From a bacterium CG_4_9_14_3_um_filter_65_15 (GTDB taxonomy: Bacteria > Krumholzibacteriota > Krumholzibacteriia > LZORAL124-64-63), in the NCBI GenBank assembly GCA_002790835.1, contig PFVX01000031.1, forward strand, positions 21,608 to 85,607: DNA of 64,000 nucleotides, read 5' to 3'. Each line of letters opens with the position of its first letter. Positions within the stretch are counted from its first letter, which is position 1. Shown here in pieces: positions 15,368 through 23,335 of the stretch. A program made the position numbers and the translations under genes. The notes under the pieces are model-generated. The model was not told where the DNA came from. It was given only the letters and a program-made list of their open reading frames with translations, and ran no database searches.

Positions 15368-16560
15368 TTCCGGGAAGCTTCCACGCTGGCCCGTACCACG
15401 GTGACCACGTCGGTCACGTCCTGGTCGGTCATGGCCGGAAACAGCGGCAGGCTCACGGCCTCGGCGAAGTAGCGCTCGGTCTCCGGCAGTTTGTCCCCGA
15501 ACGTTGCGGCCAGGTCGGTGAAGGCCGGATGGTGGTGCAAGGGAATGAAGTGAACCGAAGACCCGATGCGGTTGGCGGTCAGGTCGGCGATGAGGCCGTC
15601 ACGCCCGCCGGGCACCACGCGGGGGTCGATGCGCAACAGATAGAGGTGCCACGCAGGGGTCATGCCCGGCAAGACCTGCGGCACCTGCACCCCGGGCAGA
15701 TCACCCAGCTCGGCGTTGAAGCGTTCGGCGACGGCCGTGCGGCGGGCCATGAAATCGTCGGCGCGGCCGAGTTGTCCCAGCCCCAGGACGGCAGCGGGAT
15801 CGCCCAGGTGGTACTTCCATCCCGGCTCGAGGATCTCGTAGTACCAGCGCCCCTTGTCGCCGTATCGCTGCCAGGCGTCGCCGTCCATGCCGTGCACGGC
15901 CAGACTGGCCATGCGGGCGGCCAGGGCGGCGTCGTCGCAGGTCACCAGGCCGCCGTCGCCGGTGGTGATGCACTTGGTGGCGTAGAACGAGAAGACCGTG
16001 GCGTCGCAACCCTGGCCGACCAGGCGGCCGTGTTCGCGGGCGCCGAAGCTGTGGGCCGCGTCACGGACGATGCGCAGATCGTGCTGACGGGCCAGATCGC
16101 CCAGCCCGGCCATGTCGCAGGGATGACCGCCCATGTCCACGGGCATGATCGCCCGGGTGCGCGGGGTCAACAAAGGCGCGCAGGTGGCGGGGCTGATGCA
16201 GAGGCTGACCGGATCGATGTCCGCCAGCACGGGGGTTGCTCCCCGGTGCAGCACGGCCGAGAGGGTCGCCACGAAGGTCAGCGCCGGCAGGATGACCTCG
16301 TCCCCCGGACCGATGTCCAGGGCCTCGAGGGCCAGGTGAAGGCCGGCGGTGCAACTGCAGACCGGCACGGCGCGATCCACTTCGAGATACTTGGCGCACG
16401 CCTGCCCGAACTCGTGCACCTTGGCGCCGTAGGTCAACCAGCCGCTGCGCAGCACTTCGCCCACGGCGGCGATCTCTTCTTCGCTCACATCGGGCCGGAA
16501 AAACCGCAGGTGATCCTGTCGCTCGATGAACACGCGCCCTTCGCGACGGTCAGCTCCCAT
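15364..16560 (-). CDS. DegT/DnrJ/EryC1/StrS-family PLP aminotransferase
   Basis: These enzymes transfer an amino group from glutamate to a keto-sugar nucleotide. The 398-residue protein has the fold-type I signature segments: GPGDEVILPALTFVAT, the DAAHSFGA motif where Asp binds the PLP ring nitrogen, and FSFYATKCITTGDGG, whose lysine is the PLP attachment site. The start at 16560 is preceded by GGGAGGTGGAA, a near-perfect ribosome site, so the longer frame starting at 16590 is rejected. It overlaps the 3' end of the dehydratase gene by eleven bases, suggesting the pair makes a 4-amino-4,6-dideoxy sugar as PglF/PglE do. Confidence 0.9.
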   Translation of the reverse strand: MGADRREGRVFIERQDHLRFFRPDVSEEEIAAVGEVLRSGWLTYGAKVHEFGQACAKYLEVDRAVPVCSCTAGLHLALEALDIGPGDEVILPALTFVATLSAVLHRGATPVLADIDPVSLCISPATCAPLLTPRTRAIMPVDMGGHPCDMAGLGDLARQHDLRIVRDAAHSFGAREHGRLVGQGCDATVFSFYATKCITTGDGGLVTCDDAALAARMASLAVHGMDGDAWQRYGDKGRWYYEILEPGWKYHLGDPAAVLGLGQLGRADDFMARRTAVAERFNAELGDLPGVQVPQVLPGMTPAWHLYLLRIDPRVVPGGRDGLIADLTANRIGSSVHFIPLHHHPAFTDLAATFGDKLPETERYFAEAVSLPLFPAMTDQDVTDVVTVVRASVEASRK

Positions 16561-18001
16561 TTCCACCTCCCGGCCCCATCCGCAAGACATCCATCCCGAC
16601 CAGGTCGGCCAGCAGGCTGCGCAGGCGGGGAATGTCGCCCGCGACGGCGGCTTCCAGAAGTTCGGCTTGGCCGTCGGTGGACAAGGGCTCGTCGGGCGCG
16701 GTGATGACGGCCTTGCCGATGAGGGGGTTGCCGCTGGCGGTCAGGTTCTCGTACTCCTCGTGCAGGGCTTCGTGGAGCCGCTCGCCTGGCCGCAGGCCGG
16801 TGAAGGAAATCTGGGGCCAGAAATCGTCCGCCGATGCGGCGGCGCCCGAGAGCACCAACAGGTTCTTGGCCAGCTCGAGGATGGACACGGGCGAGCCCAT
16901 CTCCAGGATGTAGGTCGCGCCCGACTCGCCCAGCACCATGGCCTCGATGACCAGCAGGGCGGCTTCCTTGATGGTCATGAAGTAGCGCGTCATCTCCGGG
17001 TGCGTCAGCGGCAGGGGCAGGCCCGCGGCGATGCGCCGCTGGAAGAAGGGAATGACCGAACCCCGGCTCCCCAGGACGTTCCCGAAGCGCACGGTCATCA
17101 GGCGGGTGGGGCCGCCCTGGCGGGCCGCCCGTCTGACCACCTCTTCGGCGAGCTTCTTGGTGGCGCCCATGACGCTGGCCGGAGCCACCGCCTTGTCGGT
17201 GCTGATGAGCACGAAGCGCTCGGCCCCCACGGCACGGGCGAAATCCACCATGTTGTCCGTCCCCCCCACGTTGACCAGGACCGCTTCCTCCGGGTTGGTC
17301 TCCATCAGGGGAACGTGCTTGTGGGCCGCCGCGTGGAGAATCAGATCGGGCTTCATGCGTCCGGCCAAAACCTGCAGGCGGGCTCGGTCCCTCACGTCGG
17401 CGATGACCAGTTCGAGGTCCGCCTCCGGGTCATCGGCCCGCAGCTCGGCATCCATCTCGAACAGGCTGTTTTCGCCACGGCCCAGCAGGATCAACCGGCG
17501 GGGACCCAGGGTCAGCAGGCGGCGGCACAACTCCCCGCCGATGGAACCGCCGGCTCCGGACACCAGGACGGTGCGGCCGGCGACGACCAGTCGGGCGGGC
17601 TCCTCGCCGAAATCCACGCTCTCGCGTCCCAGAAGGTGTTCGGGCCGGACCTCGGCCACCTGTTGGTAACTGACGTCGCCCAGGATGATGTCCCGCAAGC
17701 CGGGCACGATGCGCAGGGGCAGACCGGCCTGCTTGGCCAGCAGGACCATGCGCCGGATCAGGGGACCGCCCGCAGAGGGGATCGCCAGCAGGGCTTGTTC
17801 GGCGCGCGACCGGGCGGCCGCCTCCGGCAAAGCGTCGGTTCCGCCCAGCACCGGCAGGCCGCAGATCTCGGTTCCCTGCAGGGCGGGGTCGTCGTCGAGA
17901 AAGGCCACCGGCTGCACCGGAAGCTGTTTGTCCCGGATTTCCTGGACCAGGGAGCGCCCGGCGGAGCCGGCGCCGACGATCAGGATCCGCGTGCGTGACA
18001 T
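16550..18001 (-). CDS. Soluble CapD/PglF-type nucleotide-sugar 4,6-dehydratase
   Basis: This family dehydrates UDP-GlcNAc-type sugars to 4-keto-6-deoxy intermediates. The 483-residue protein has two Rossmann parts. Residues 5-125 form a CoA-binding-like domain starting ILIVGAGSAGRSL. From about residue 143 comes the dehydratase domain, with VSGAGGSIGGELC for NAD(P), HAAAHKHVPLME, ISTDKAV and the MGATKK motif, and VRFGNVLGSRGSV later. Unlike WbpM or PglF it has no N-terminal membrane helices. The ATG at 18001 shares one base with the upstream stop; a GTG at 18004 is also possible. The aminotransferase next to it probably uses its product. Confidence 0.9.
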   Translation of the reverse strand: MSRTRILIVGAGSAGRSLVQEIRDKQLPVQPVAFLDDDPALQGTEICGLPVLGGTDALPEAAARSRAEQALLAIPSAGGPLIRRMVLLAKQAGLPLRIVPGLRDIILGDVSYQQVAEVRPEHLLGRESVDFGEEPARLVVAGRTVLVSGAGGSIGGELCRRLLTLGPRRLILLGRGENSLFEMDAELRADDPEADLELVIADVRDRARLQVLAGRMKPDLILHAAAHKHVPLMETNPEEAVLVNVGGTDNMVDFARAVGAERFVLISTDKAVAPASVMGATKKLAEEVVRRAARQGGPTRLMTVRFGNVLGSRGSVIPFFQRRIAAGLPLPLTHPEMTRYFMTIKEAALLVIEAMVLGESGATYILEMGSPVSILELAKNLLVLSGAAASADDFWPQISFTGLRPGERLHEALHEEYENLTASGNPLIGKAVITAPDEPLSTDGQAELLEAAVAGDIPRLRSLLADLVGMDVLRMGPGGGNGS

Positions 18002-20430
18002 CACCGCACCACGCCCAAGGGAACGGTGAACGACTGCCCCTCCCAGGTCACCCGCACCAGGTACATGCCCGTCGCCACGGCATCGCCGTACCGGTTGAGC
18101 CCGCCCCAGAAACCGGATTCCGGCAGCACGCCTTCGGCCCTGTAGACCATCTCCCCCTCGACGTTGTAGATCTCCGCGGTGAAGCCGTCCGTGGCGCCGT
18201 CAGGCAGGCCGCCGATGTGCAATTCACCCGATCCCAAATCCGGGACCCAGGGGTTGGGATAACAGTACACCCCGCCCAGGGAGGCCGATCCGCCCGCTTG
18301 ATCCTGACCCACGTCGATCAGGACCGCGCCCCGGTCGGACGTCACCAGCACCTGTTTGCCATCGGGTGAAACCGCCATGTCCCGGTAGGTTGTACCGGGC
18401 AACGGTGCGATGACCCCGATGGAATAGAGCAAACCGAAGTTGTTGTTGGCCAGATAGTTGCCCTGGTCGATCCAGGCGTCCACGGTGGTCTGCCCCCCCC
18501 GGGTGCGGATCCGGTTTAAGCCGGCGGTACAGGAAGCCCAAACGTCCCCGTTGCCGTCCACGACCACGTCCGCCACCGAACCGCTGACCAGACCCGGCAC
18601 CACGGTGCTGACCTTTTCCCCATACGATTCCACCGCGGAAGCGGAACCCGAAATTTCGTTGAAGGAGATTCTGGTCAGCCCGTTGCCCCCGGCCCAGATG
18701 GTCCCGTCCGGCGCCAGGGCCAGACCCTTGACGCTCCGGGGGTCGTTGCCGGTCCCCGACAGGGAGGCGAAGGGACCGTCCCAGCTGTCGTCGGTGAAAT
18801 CGCCCCAGGTCAAGGGGTCGTCCGGACCGGCGGCATCGCCGTTGATGTCCCAGCGCAGCAGCCCGTAATCCTCGGCCGCGAACCAGACCACATCCCGCCG
18901 CTGCACCACGGCGCTCCAGATGCGGTTGGTGCTGGTGATTCCGCCCTCATCCACCGGCAGGGTCAGCCATTGGAGGGGGTCATCGGCATGGTCGGGATCC
19001 AGGAGGATGTCGATCTTTTCCGGATAGACCGCGCCCTCCTGCCAGGCGATGTCGTGGGTGATGATCAAGGGCCCGTCCGGGTGGACGACCATGTCCAGGA
19101 TGTAGGCGCCCGACATGCCGCTGCCATGCTTGGTGAAGTAGGCATCCAGCCCGGTGACCGGGTCATGGCGGATGAGACCGGTGGTGTACTGGGAAATCCA
19201 GATCTTCCCCTGCAGATCACTGGCCATGGCCAGGATATTGGAAGAATAATTGAACAGCCCGCGGTCCTCCTCCGTGTTGGAGTCCAGTTCATAGATGCTG
19301 GTCCAGCCGTCGTCTCCGAGGCTACTGACGGCGTCGGCCACGTACGATCCGATCCAGGGATCGCCGGACGGGTCGAAGGTCACACCCTCGGCGTTGCGGA
19401 CCAGGGAAGACGTCAGGGTGGTGGTGGCGAACCCCCCCTGTGCTCCGCCCCGCGCCAGGTAGGCGAGTCCCCCCGCGTTGGTCATGCCGGCCATGTTGAC
19501 CCGCCCCCCGACCCACAGGTTCTGTCCCGCGGCAACGGCTCCACAAAGCGGCTTGGGCAAGGTCACCGTCAACCAGGCGCCGGCGTCCCAGCGGGACAGG
19601 CGCGGCGAGGTGCCGCCCCGCAGGGCAAAGAGACCCAGAGAACCGGAGGCCAGGTCGGTGACGGCCGACCCGATGCTGCCTTGAGCCGACCAGGTGGAGG
19701 TATCGGGATCCCAGGCGAAAACGCCCGCAGGGGTGCCCGCGACCAGGACGCCGTCTTCCGTCACCACAAGATCGGAAACTTCTGCCTCGGGAAGTCCCTC
19801 GTTCACGGTCACGAACAGGTTGGAGGAGAAACGGGAAACTCCGTCCGTCGTGGCGATGAACAGGTCGTTTCCCAGCAGGGCCAGGGCGGTGACGTCGTTG
19901 CCGACCAGACCATCCTGCTCGGCGGTGTAGATGTTTCCGGAGAGGCCGTCAACGATCTGACCCAGGCCGCCTTCGCTCATGCCGTAGTAGACGCGCTCGC
20001 TTTCGCCGATGACCGCGCCGGCGACCGCGGTGACGTCGAGGCTGCCGAGGTTGCTGGTGTAAGGGCGGAATTCGGGGTCACCGCCGGGGTCGTTCACCCG
20101 GGTCAGCCCGCCGTCAGCGGTCGCCACCCAGAGATGACGCCCGGTCCAGGCGAGGTCGGTCACCTCGTTGCCGCCCAATTCCTCGCCCGCATACCACGTC
20201 CGATAGTCCGCCGGGCTCGAGGTGGGCGCCACCACCAACCCGCCGCCGTCCAGGCCCGCAAATACGGTGCCCTCCAGTTCGAGCAAGGCGGTGGTTTCAT
20301 GCGCGGCGAGCAGGGGAGTGAACTGGGGTTCGGCCGTGGCGATGGCCCCGACCAAATACCAAGCCAACACCACCAGCACCGCCGGCCAGATCCTCGTTCC
20401 ACCGCTTGCGGCTATGCGCCCGTCCATCAT
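18001..20430 (-). CDS. Secreted beta-propeller protein with FlgD-like C-terminal Ig module
   Basis: The 809-residue protein starts with a signal peptide (hydrophobic core VLVVLAWYLVGAI, likely cleavage after ATA near residue 33). The bulk consists of repeated propeller blades with motifs such as TDLAWTGRHLWVATADGGL and DVWASCTAGLNRI, like the periplasmic sensor propellers of two-component regulators but without any kinase domain. The end, from YCYPNPWVPD to the C-terminus, resembles the FlgD-Ig or Por-type sorting module found on exported proteins of FCB bacteria. It sits within the glycan operon, overlapping both neighbours by one to four bases, so it may be an exported partner of the glycan. 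Its function is unknown. Confidence 0.8.
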   Translation of the reverse strand: MMDGRIAASGGTRIWPAVLVVLAWYLVGAIATAEPQFTPLLAAHETTALLELEGTVFAGLDGGGLVVAPTSSPADYRTWYAGEELGGNEVTDLAWTGRHLWVATADGGLTRVNDPGGDPEFRPYTSNLGSLDVTAVAGAVIGESERVYYGMSEGGLGQIVDGLSGNIYTAEQDGLVGNDVTALALLGNDLFIATTDGVSRFSSNLFVTVNEGLPEAEVSDLVVTEDGVLVAGTPAGVFAWDPDTSTWSAQGSIGSAVTDLASGSLGLFALRGGTSPRLSRWDAGAWLTVTLPKPLCGAVAAGQNLWVGGRVNMAGMTNAGGLAYLARGGAQGGFATTTLTSSLVRNAEGVTFDPSGDPWIGSYVADAVSSLGDDGWTSIYELDSNTEEDRGLFNYSSNILAMASDLQGKIWISQYTTGLIRHDPVTGLDAYFTKHGSGMSGAYILDMVVHPDGPLIITHDIAWQEGAVYPEKIDILLDPDHADDPLQWLTLPVDEGGITSTNRIWSAVVQRRDVVWFAAEDYGLLRWDINGDAAGPDDPLTWGDFTDDSWDGPFASLSGTGNDPRSVKGLALAPDGTIWAGGNGLTRISFNEISGSASAVESYGEKVSTVVPGLVSGSVADVVVDGNGDVWASCTAGLNRIRTRGGQTTVDAWIDQGNYLANNNFGLLYSIGVIAPLPGTTYRDMAVSPDGKQVLVTSDRGAVLIDVGQDQAGGSASLGGVYCYPNPWVPDLGSGELHIGGLPDGATDGFTAEIYNVEGEMVYRAEGVLPESGFWGGLNRYGDAVATGMYLVRVTWEGQSFTVPLGVVR

Positions 20431-22583
20431 GGTTCATCCACCTTGTTGTTCCCGGTATCGGGGTTCTCCCCCGATCCGGCAGCGATATCGGTTTCCAGTT
20501 CTCCCGGTCGCATCCAGAAGCGCCGCCAGGGACCCAGCTCCCCGGAATCGTGGTCTCGCGCCGGCCCGCCCCATAACGCGCAGGGAGCGGGCTCACCCCG
20601 CCAGAAGGCCAGCTTACTCTCGGGATCCGGCTCACGCCAGTGCAGACCATCGGCCAGGCTGAAGGTTCCCCACAGGGTGATCCGACCGGTCAGCAACGCC
20701 TGGACCAACCCCCATTGCCGGACAAGGGGGCGCACCCTTCCGTCGGCCGTGTAGGCGATCACGACCCGGGGATTGCGGCCCCACGGGTCCCGCAGAACGA
20801 CGGACTTCTCCACCGCCCGGCTTCCCCGGTCGCCGCGCATCCGTTCTCCCAGCCGCAGCACTCCGCAGGGGATCGCCAGGACCGAGCCAGCGGCAAGGTC
20901 CATCAGGCGACGCAAGGCCGACCGGAACAATCGAGACTGTCCCGACCCGCGCACCACGCCCAGGGCGCCGCCGAAAACCTCGGCACGTTCCCCGGCCGCC
21001 AGCAACCAGGCCTGCTCGGTCATCCACCGCAACCGCACCCCCATACCCCGCAGGGTGCCCCACAAGCGCAGGGATTCCGGGTCGGCGTCGGCCTCGGACC
21101 AGATCACCACCTGGCTGGCGCGATAGCGTCGGACCACCTCCGGCAGCTCCGCCGGCCGACCGAGCCAGGGAATGCGGCCGTTGCCGAGCGGCGGCAGGGT
21201 GCCGGACCCCGGACAGGCGCAGACGTATCCCACCGGATCCACACCATCGCCGGTCAGATCGCCACAATCTTTCAACCAGCCGGCGATGCGGACCTCAGAC
21301 CCGGCCAGCAGGGTCCTTTCGAGGGCCAAGTTGCCTCTTTCCAGCCGCTGCCGGATTCCCTGCAGGAAGCGTCGCGTCCCAAGGACCCCGACGACCAGGA
21401 TCGGCAGGAAGATCAGCAACACCGCCCGGCTGATCACGTCCATATGGCCCAGATACGTGCTGGCCAGCACCAGCACGAAAATGGTTCCGGCCCGCTGCAG
21501 ATCCGCCACCACCGTCCGACCCGCGCGCAGCGCACCGGCTGCGTAACGTCCGCTGCTCCAGAATACCACCGTAGCCAGCAGCAGGGAGTAGACCAGCAGG
21601 GGCGCGTACTCGGCAAAGGGGAACAGCGGTTGGTTGAACCAGGGACCGCCCAGCCGGCGCACCAGATAGGCCAGGCAGAAGCCACCGGCCAGAGCCGCCA
21701 GGTCCGTCAGCCAGAACATCAGCATCAGCAGGGGATCCCGCCAGCGCTTGATCAACCAGACCAGCAGGCCCCACTTCTCGTAGAACGAGATCAGGCTGGC
21801 CAGATGCAGCCAGAATGAACGGTTGAGTTTACCCGTTGCGCTGGTGCGGCGATGGCGATGCAGGAACCGGGCGTCCGGGGTGTACAGGACTTCGCAACCG
21901 GCCTGCCACATGCGGTAACACCAATCCACATCCTCAAAATAGAGGAAGAAGCGCTCGTCCATGGGGCCGGTGCGCTCCAGGGCGCGGTGGCTGACGAGTA
22001 TGCAGCCGCCCAGCACCCAATCCACCGGCTGCACGGAAAGGTGGTCGAAATCCCGCATCAGATGCCGTTTGACCACCTCGCTGCGCGGGAAAATGCGCCC
22101 CAGGAATGTGCGTCGCAGCAGCAGGGTCCGCAGGGTGTAGAAGCGCCGGCACGATTCCTGGATGGTGCCGTCCTCGTTGAGCAACTGGGGTCCGATGACC
22201 CCGGCCCGCGGGTGGGATCGACCGCAGGCCAGCAGCGCATCCAGGGCTCCCGGATGAACGACGATGTCCGGGTTCAGCACCAGGTACCACTCGGCCGGAT
22301 GCGCGGCCAGGCCGCGGTTGCAGCCCTTGGCGTAACCCGTGTTCTGGCGGTTGAGGATCCAGTCGACCCCGGTGAAGCGCGTCCGGACCTCTGCCAGTCC
22401 GGGGTCGGTGGAGGCGTTGTCGACCACGGTCACGCCGAAGGAGCAGGCCGGCGGATGGGCGAAGATGGATTCCAGGCAGCGGTGCAGATCCTCGCTGGTG
22501 TTGTAGTGGACGATGACGATCCCGAGTTCGAGGTTTCCGCTCGCATGGTTGTCCTGGGGCAGCGGCACCGAAACCGACCTCAC
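20427..22583 (-). CDS. GT2 glycosyltransferase fused to degenerate WcaJ-like glycosylphosphotransferase
   Basis: This 718-residue protein joins two enzyme types. Residues 20-270 are a GT2 rhamnosyltransferase-like domain (IVIVHYNTSEDL, VVDNASTD, LVLNPDIVV, and the acceptor motif FFLYFEDVDWCYR). Four membrane helices follow (about 283-302, 326-343, 363-378, 386-402), then a CoA-binding-like Rossmann domain (about 420-535), the layout of polyprenyl-phosphate glycosylphosphotransferases. The last part (552-660) keeps RRLMDLAAGSVLAIP and a LLTGRITLWGT echo but lacks the KFRSM-type and PG-x-TG catalytic motifs, so this half is probably inactive. The start is a GTG at 22583, overlapping the upstream stop (GTGA); the longer frame is shadow. 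Confidence 0.8.
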   Translation of the reverse strand: MRSVSVPLPQDNHASGNLELGIVIVHYNTSEDLHRCLESIFAHPPACSFGVTVVDNASTDPGLAEVRTRFTGVDWILNRQNTGYAKGCNRGLAAHPAEWYLVLNPDIVVHPGALDALLACGRSHPRAGVIGPQLLNEDGTIQESCRRFYTLRTLLLRRTFLGRIFPRSEVVKRHLMRDFDHLSVQPVDWVLGGCILVSHRALERTGPMDERFFLYFEDVDWCYRMWQAGCEVLYTPDARFLHRHRRTSATGKLNRSFWLHLASLISFYEKWGLLVWLIKRWRDPLLMLMFWLTDLAALAGGFCLAYLVRRLGGPWFNQPLFPFAEYAPLLVYSLLLATVVFWSSGRYAAGALRAGRTVVADLQRAGTIFVLVLASTYLGHMDVISRAVLLIFLPILVVGVLGTRRFLQGIRQRLERGNLALERTLLAGSEVRIAGWLKDCGDLTGDGVDPVGYVCACPGSGTLPPLGNGRIPWLGRPAELPEVVRRYRASQVVIWSEADADPESLRLWGTLRGMGVRLRWMTEQAWLLAAGERAEVFGGALGVVRGSGQSRLFRSALRRLMDLAAGSVLAIPCGVLRLGERMRGDRGSRAVEKSVVLRDPWGRNPRVVIAYTADGRVRPLVRQWGLVQALLTGRITLWGTFSLADGLHWREPDPESKLAFWRGEPAPCALWGGPARDHDSGELGPWRRFWMRPGELETDIAAGSGENPDTGNNKVDEP

Positions 22584-23335
22584 CGGATTCGCCGCAAACG
22601 CAGAGCCCAGACCATGAACATGGCTTCCAGGATGATGCGCCGCGACATTTTCGAAACGCCGACCTGGCGGTCGACGAACATGATGGGGATCTCCTTGATG
22701 GCCAGCCCCCGCTTCCAGCAGTAGTAGTTCATCTCGATCTGGAAGGAGTAGCCGTCGCTCTTGATGCGTTCCAGGGGAAGCATTTCCAGGGTCGAGCGCC
22801 GGAAGCACTTGAACCCGCCGGTGCTGTCCTTGAGCGGAAGGCCGGTGACGAAGCGGGCGTACATGTTGGCGCCCACGCTCAGGATCAGCCGCCTGAGCGG
22901 CCAGTTGACCACGGTGATCCCGTACAGATAGCGGCTGCCCAGCACCAGGTCGTGGGTTTCGATGTGCTCCAGGAACAACGGCAAGGCGGCGGGGTCGTGG
23001 CTGAAGTCCGCGTCCATCTCGAACACGGCTTCGAAATCGGTGTTGGCCAGGATCCACTGGAAGCCCGCGATATAGGCGGCGCCCAGGCCCTCCTTGAGCG
23101 GTCGTTCGAGGATCAGGATGCGGTCGCCGAAACCGGGCAGGCTCTTGACCACATCGGCGGTCCCGTCAGGCGAACTGTCGTCCACCACCAGCACCGAAAG
23201 CCGCGGATCCTGGTCCAGGATGGCCGGCAGCAGGCGACCGACATTGTCGGCCTCGTTGTAGGTGGGAACCACCACGACGGCCTTGCGCAGGTTCAGCGGG
23301 GGCACCGCCCGCGTGGCGCCGGAATTTTCCTTCAT
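22580..23335 (-). CDS. Polyprenol-phosphate mannose synthase-like GT2 (DPM1 type)
   Basis: The 251-residue protein lacks membrane helices and matches the short, soluble DPM1 type. It has VVVVPTYNEADNVGRLL at the N-terminus, VVDDSSPDGTADVV, the metal-binding EMDADFSHDP and the SDGYSFQIEMNYYCW region near the C-terminus. The family transfers a sugar, usually mannose or glucose, from a nucleotide donor to polyprenyl phosphate on the cytoplasmic face. The product could feed the neighbouring YfhO-type GT-C enzyme, which would use a lipid-linked donor outside the membrane. The ATG at 23335 overlaps the yfhO-like stop. Confidence 0.88.
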   Translation of the reverse strand: MKENSGATRAVPPLNLRKAVVVVPTYNEADNVGRLLPAILDQDPRLSVLVVDDSSPDGTADVVKSLPGFGDRILILERPLKEGLGAAYIAGFQWILANTDFEAVFEMDADFSHDPAALPLFLEHIETHDLVLGSRYLYGITVVNWPLRRLILSVGANMYARFVTGLPLKDSTGGFKCFRRSTLEMLPLERIKSDGYSFQIEMNYYCWKRGLAIKEIPIMFVDRQVGVSKMSRRIILEAMFMVWALRLRRIR

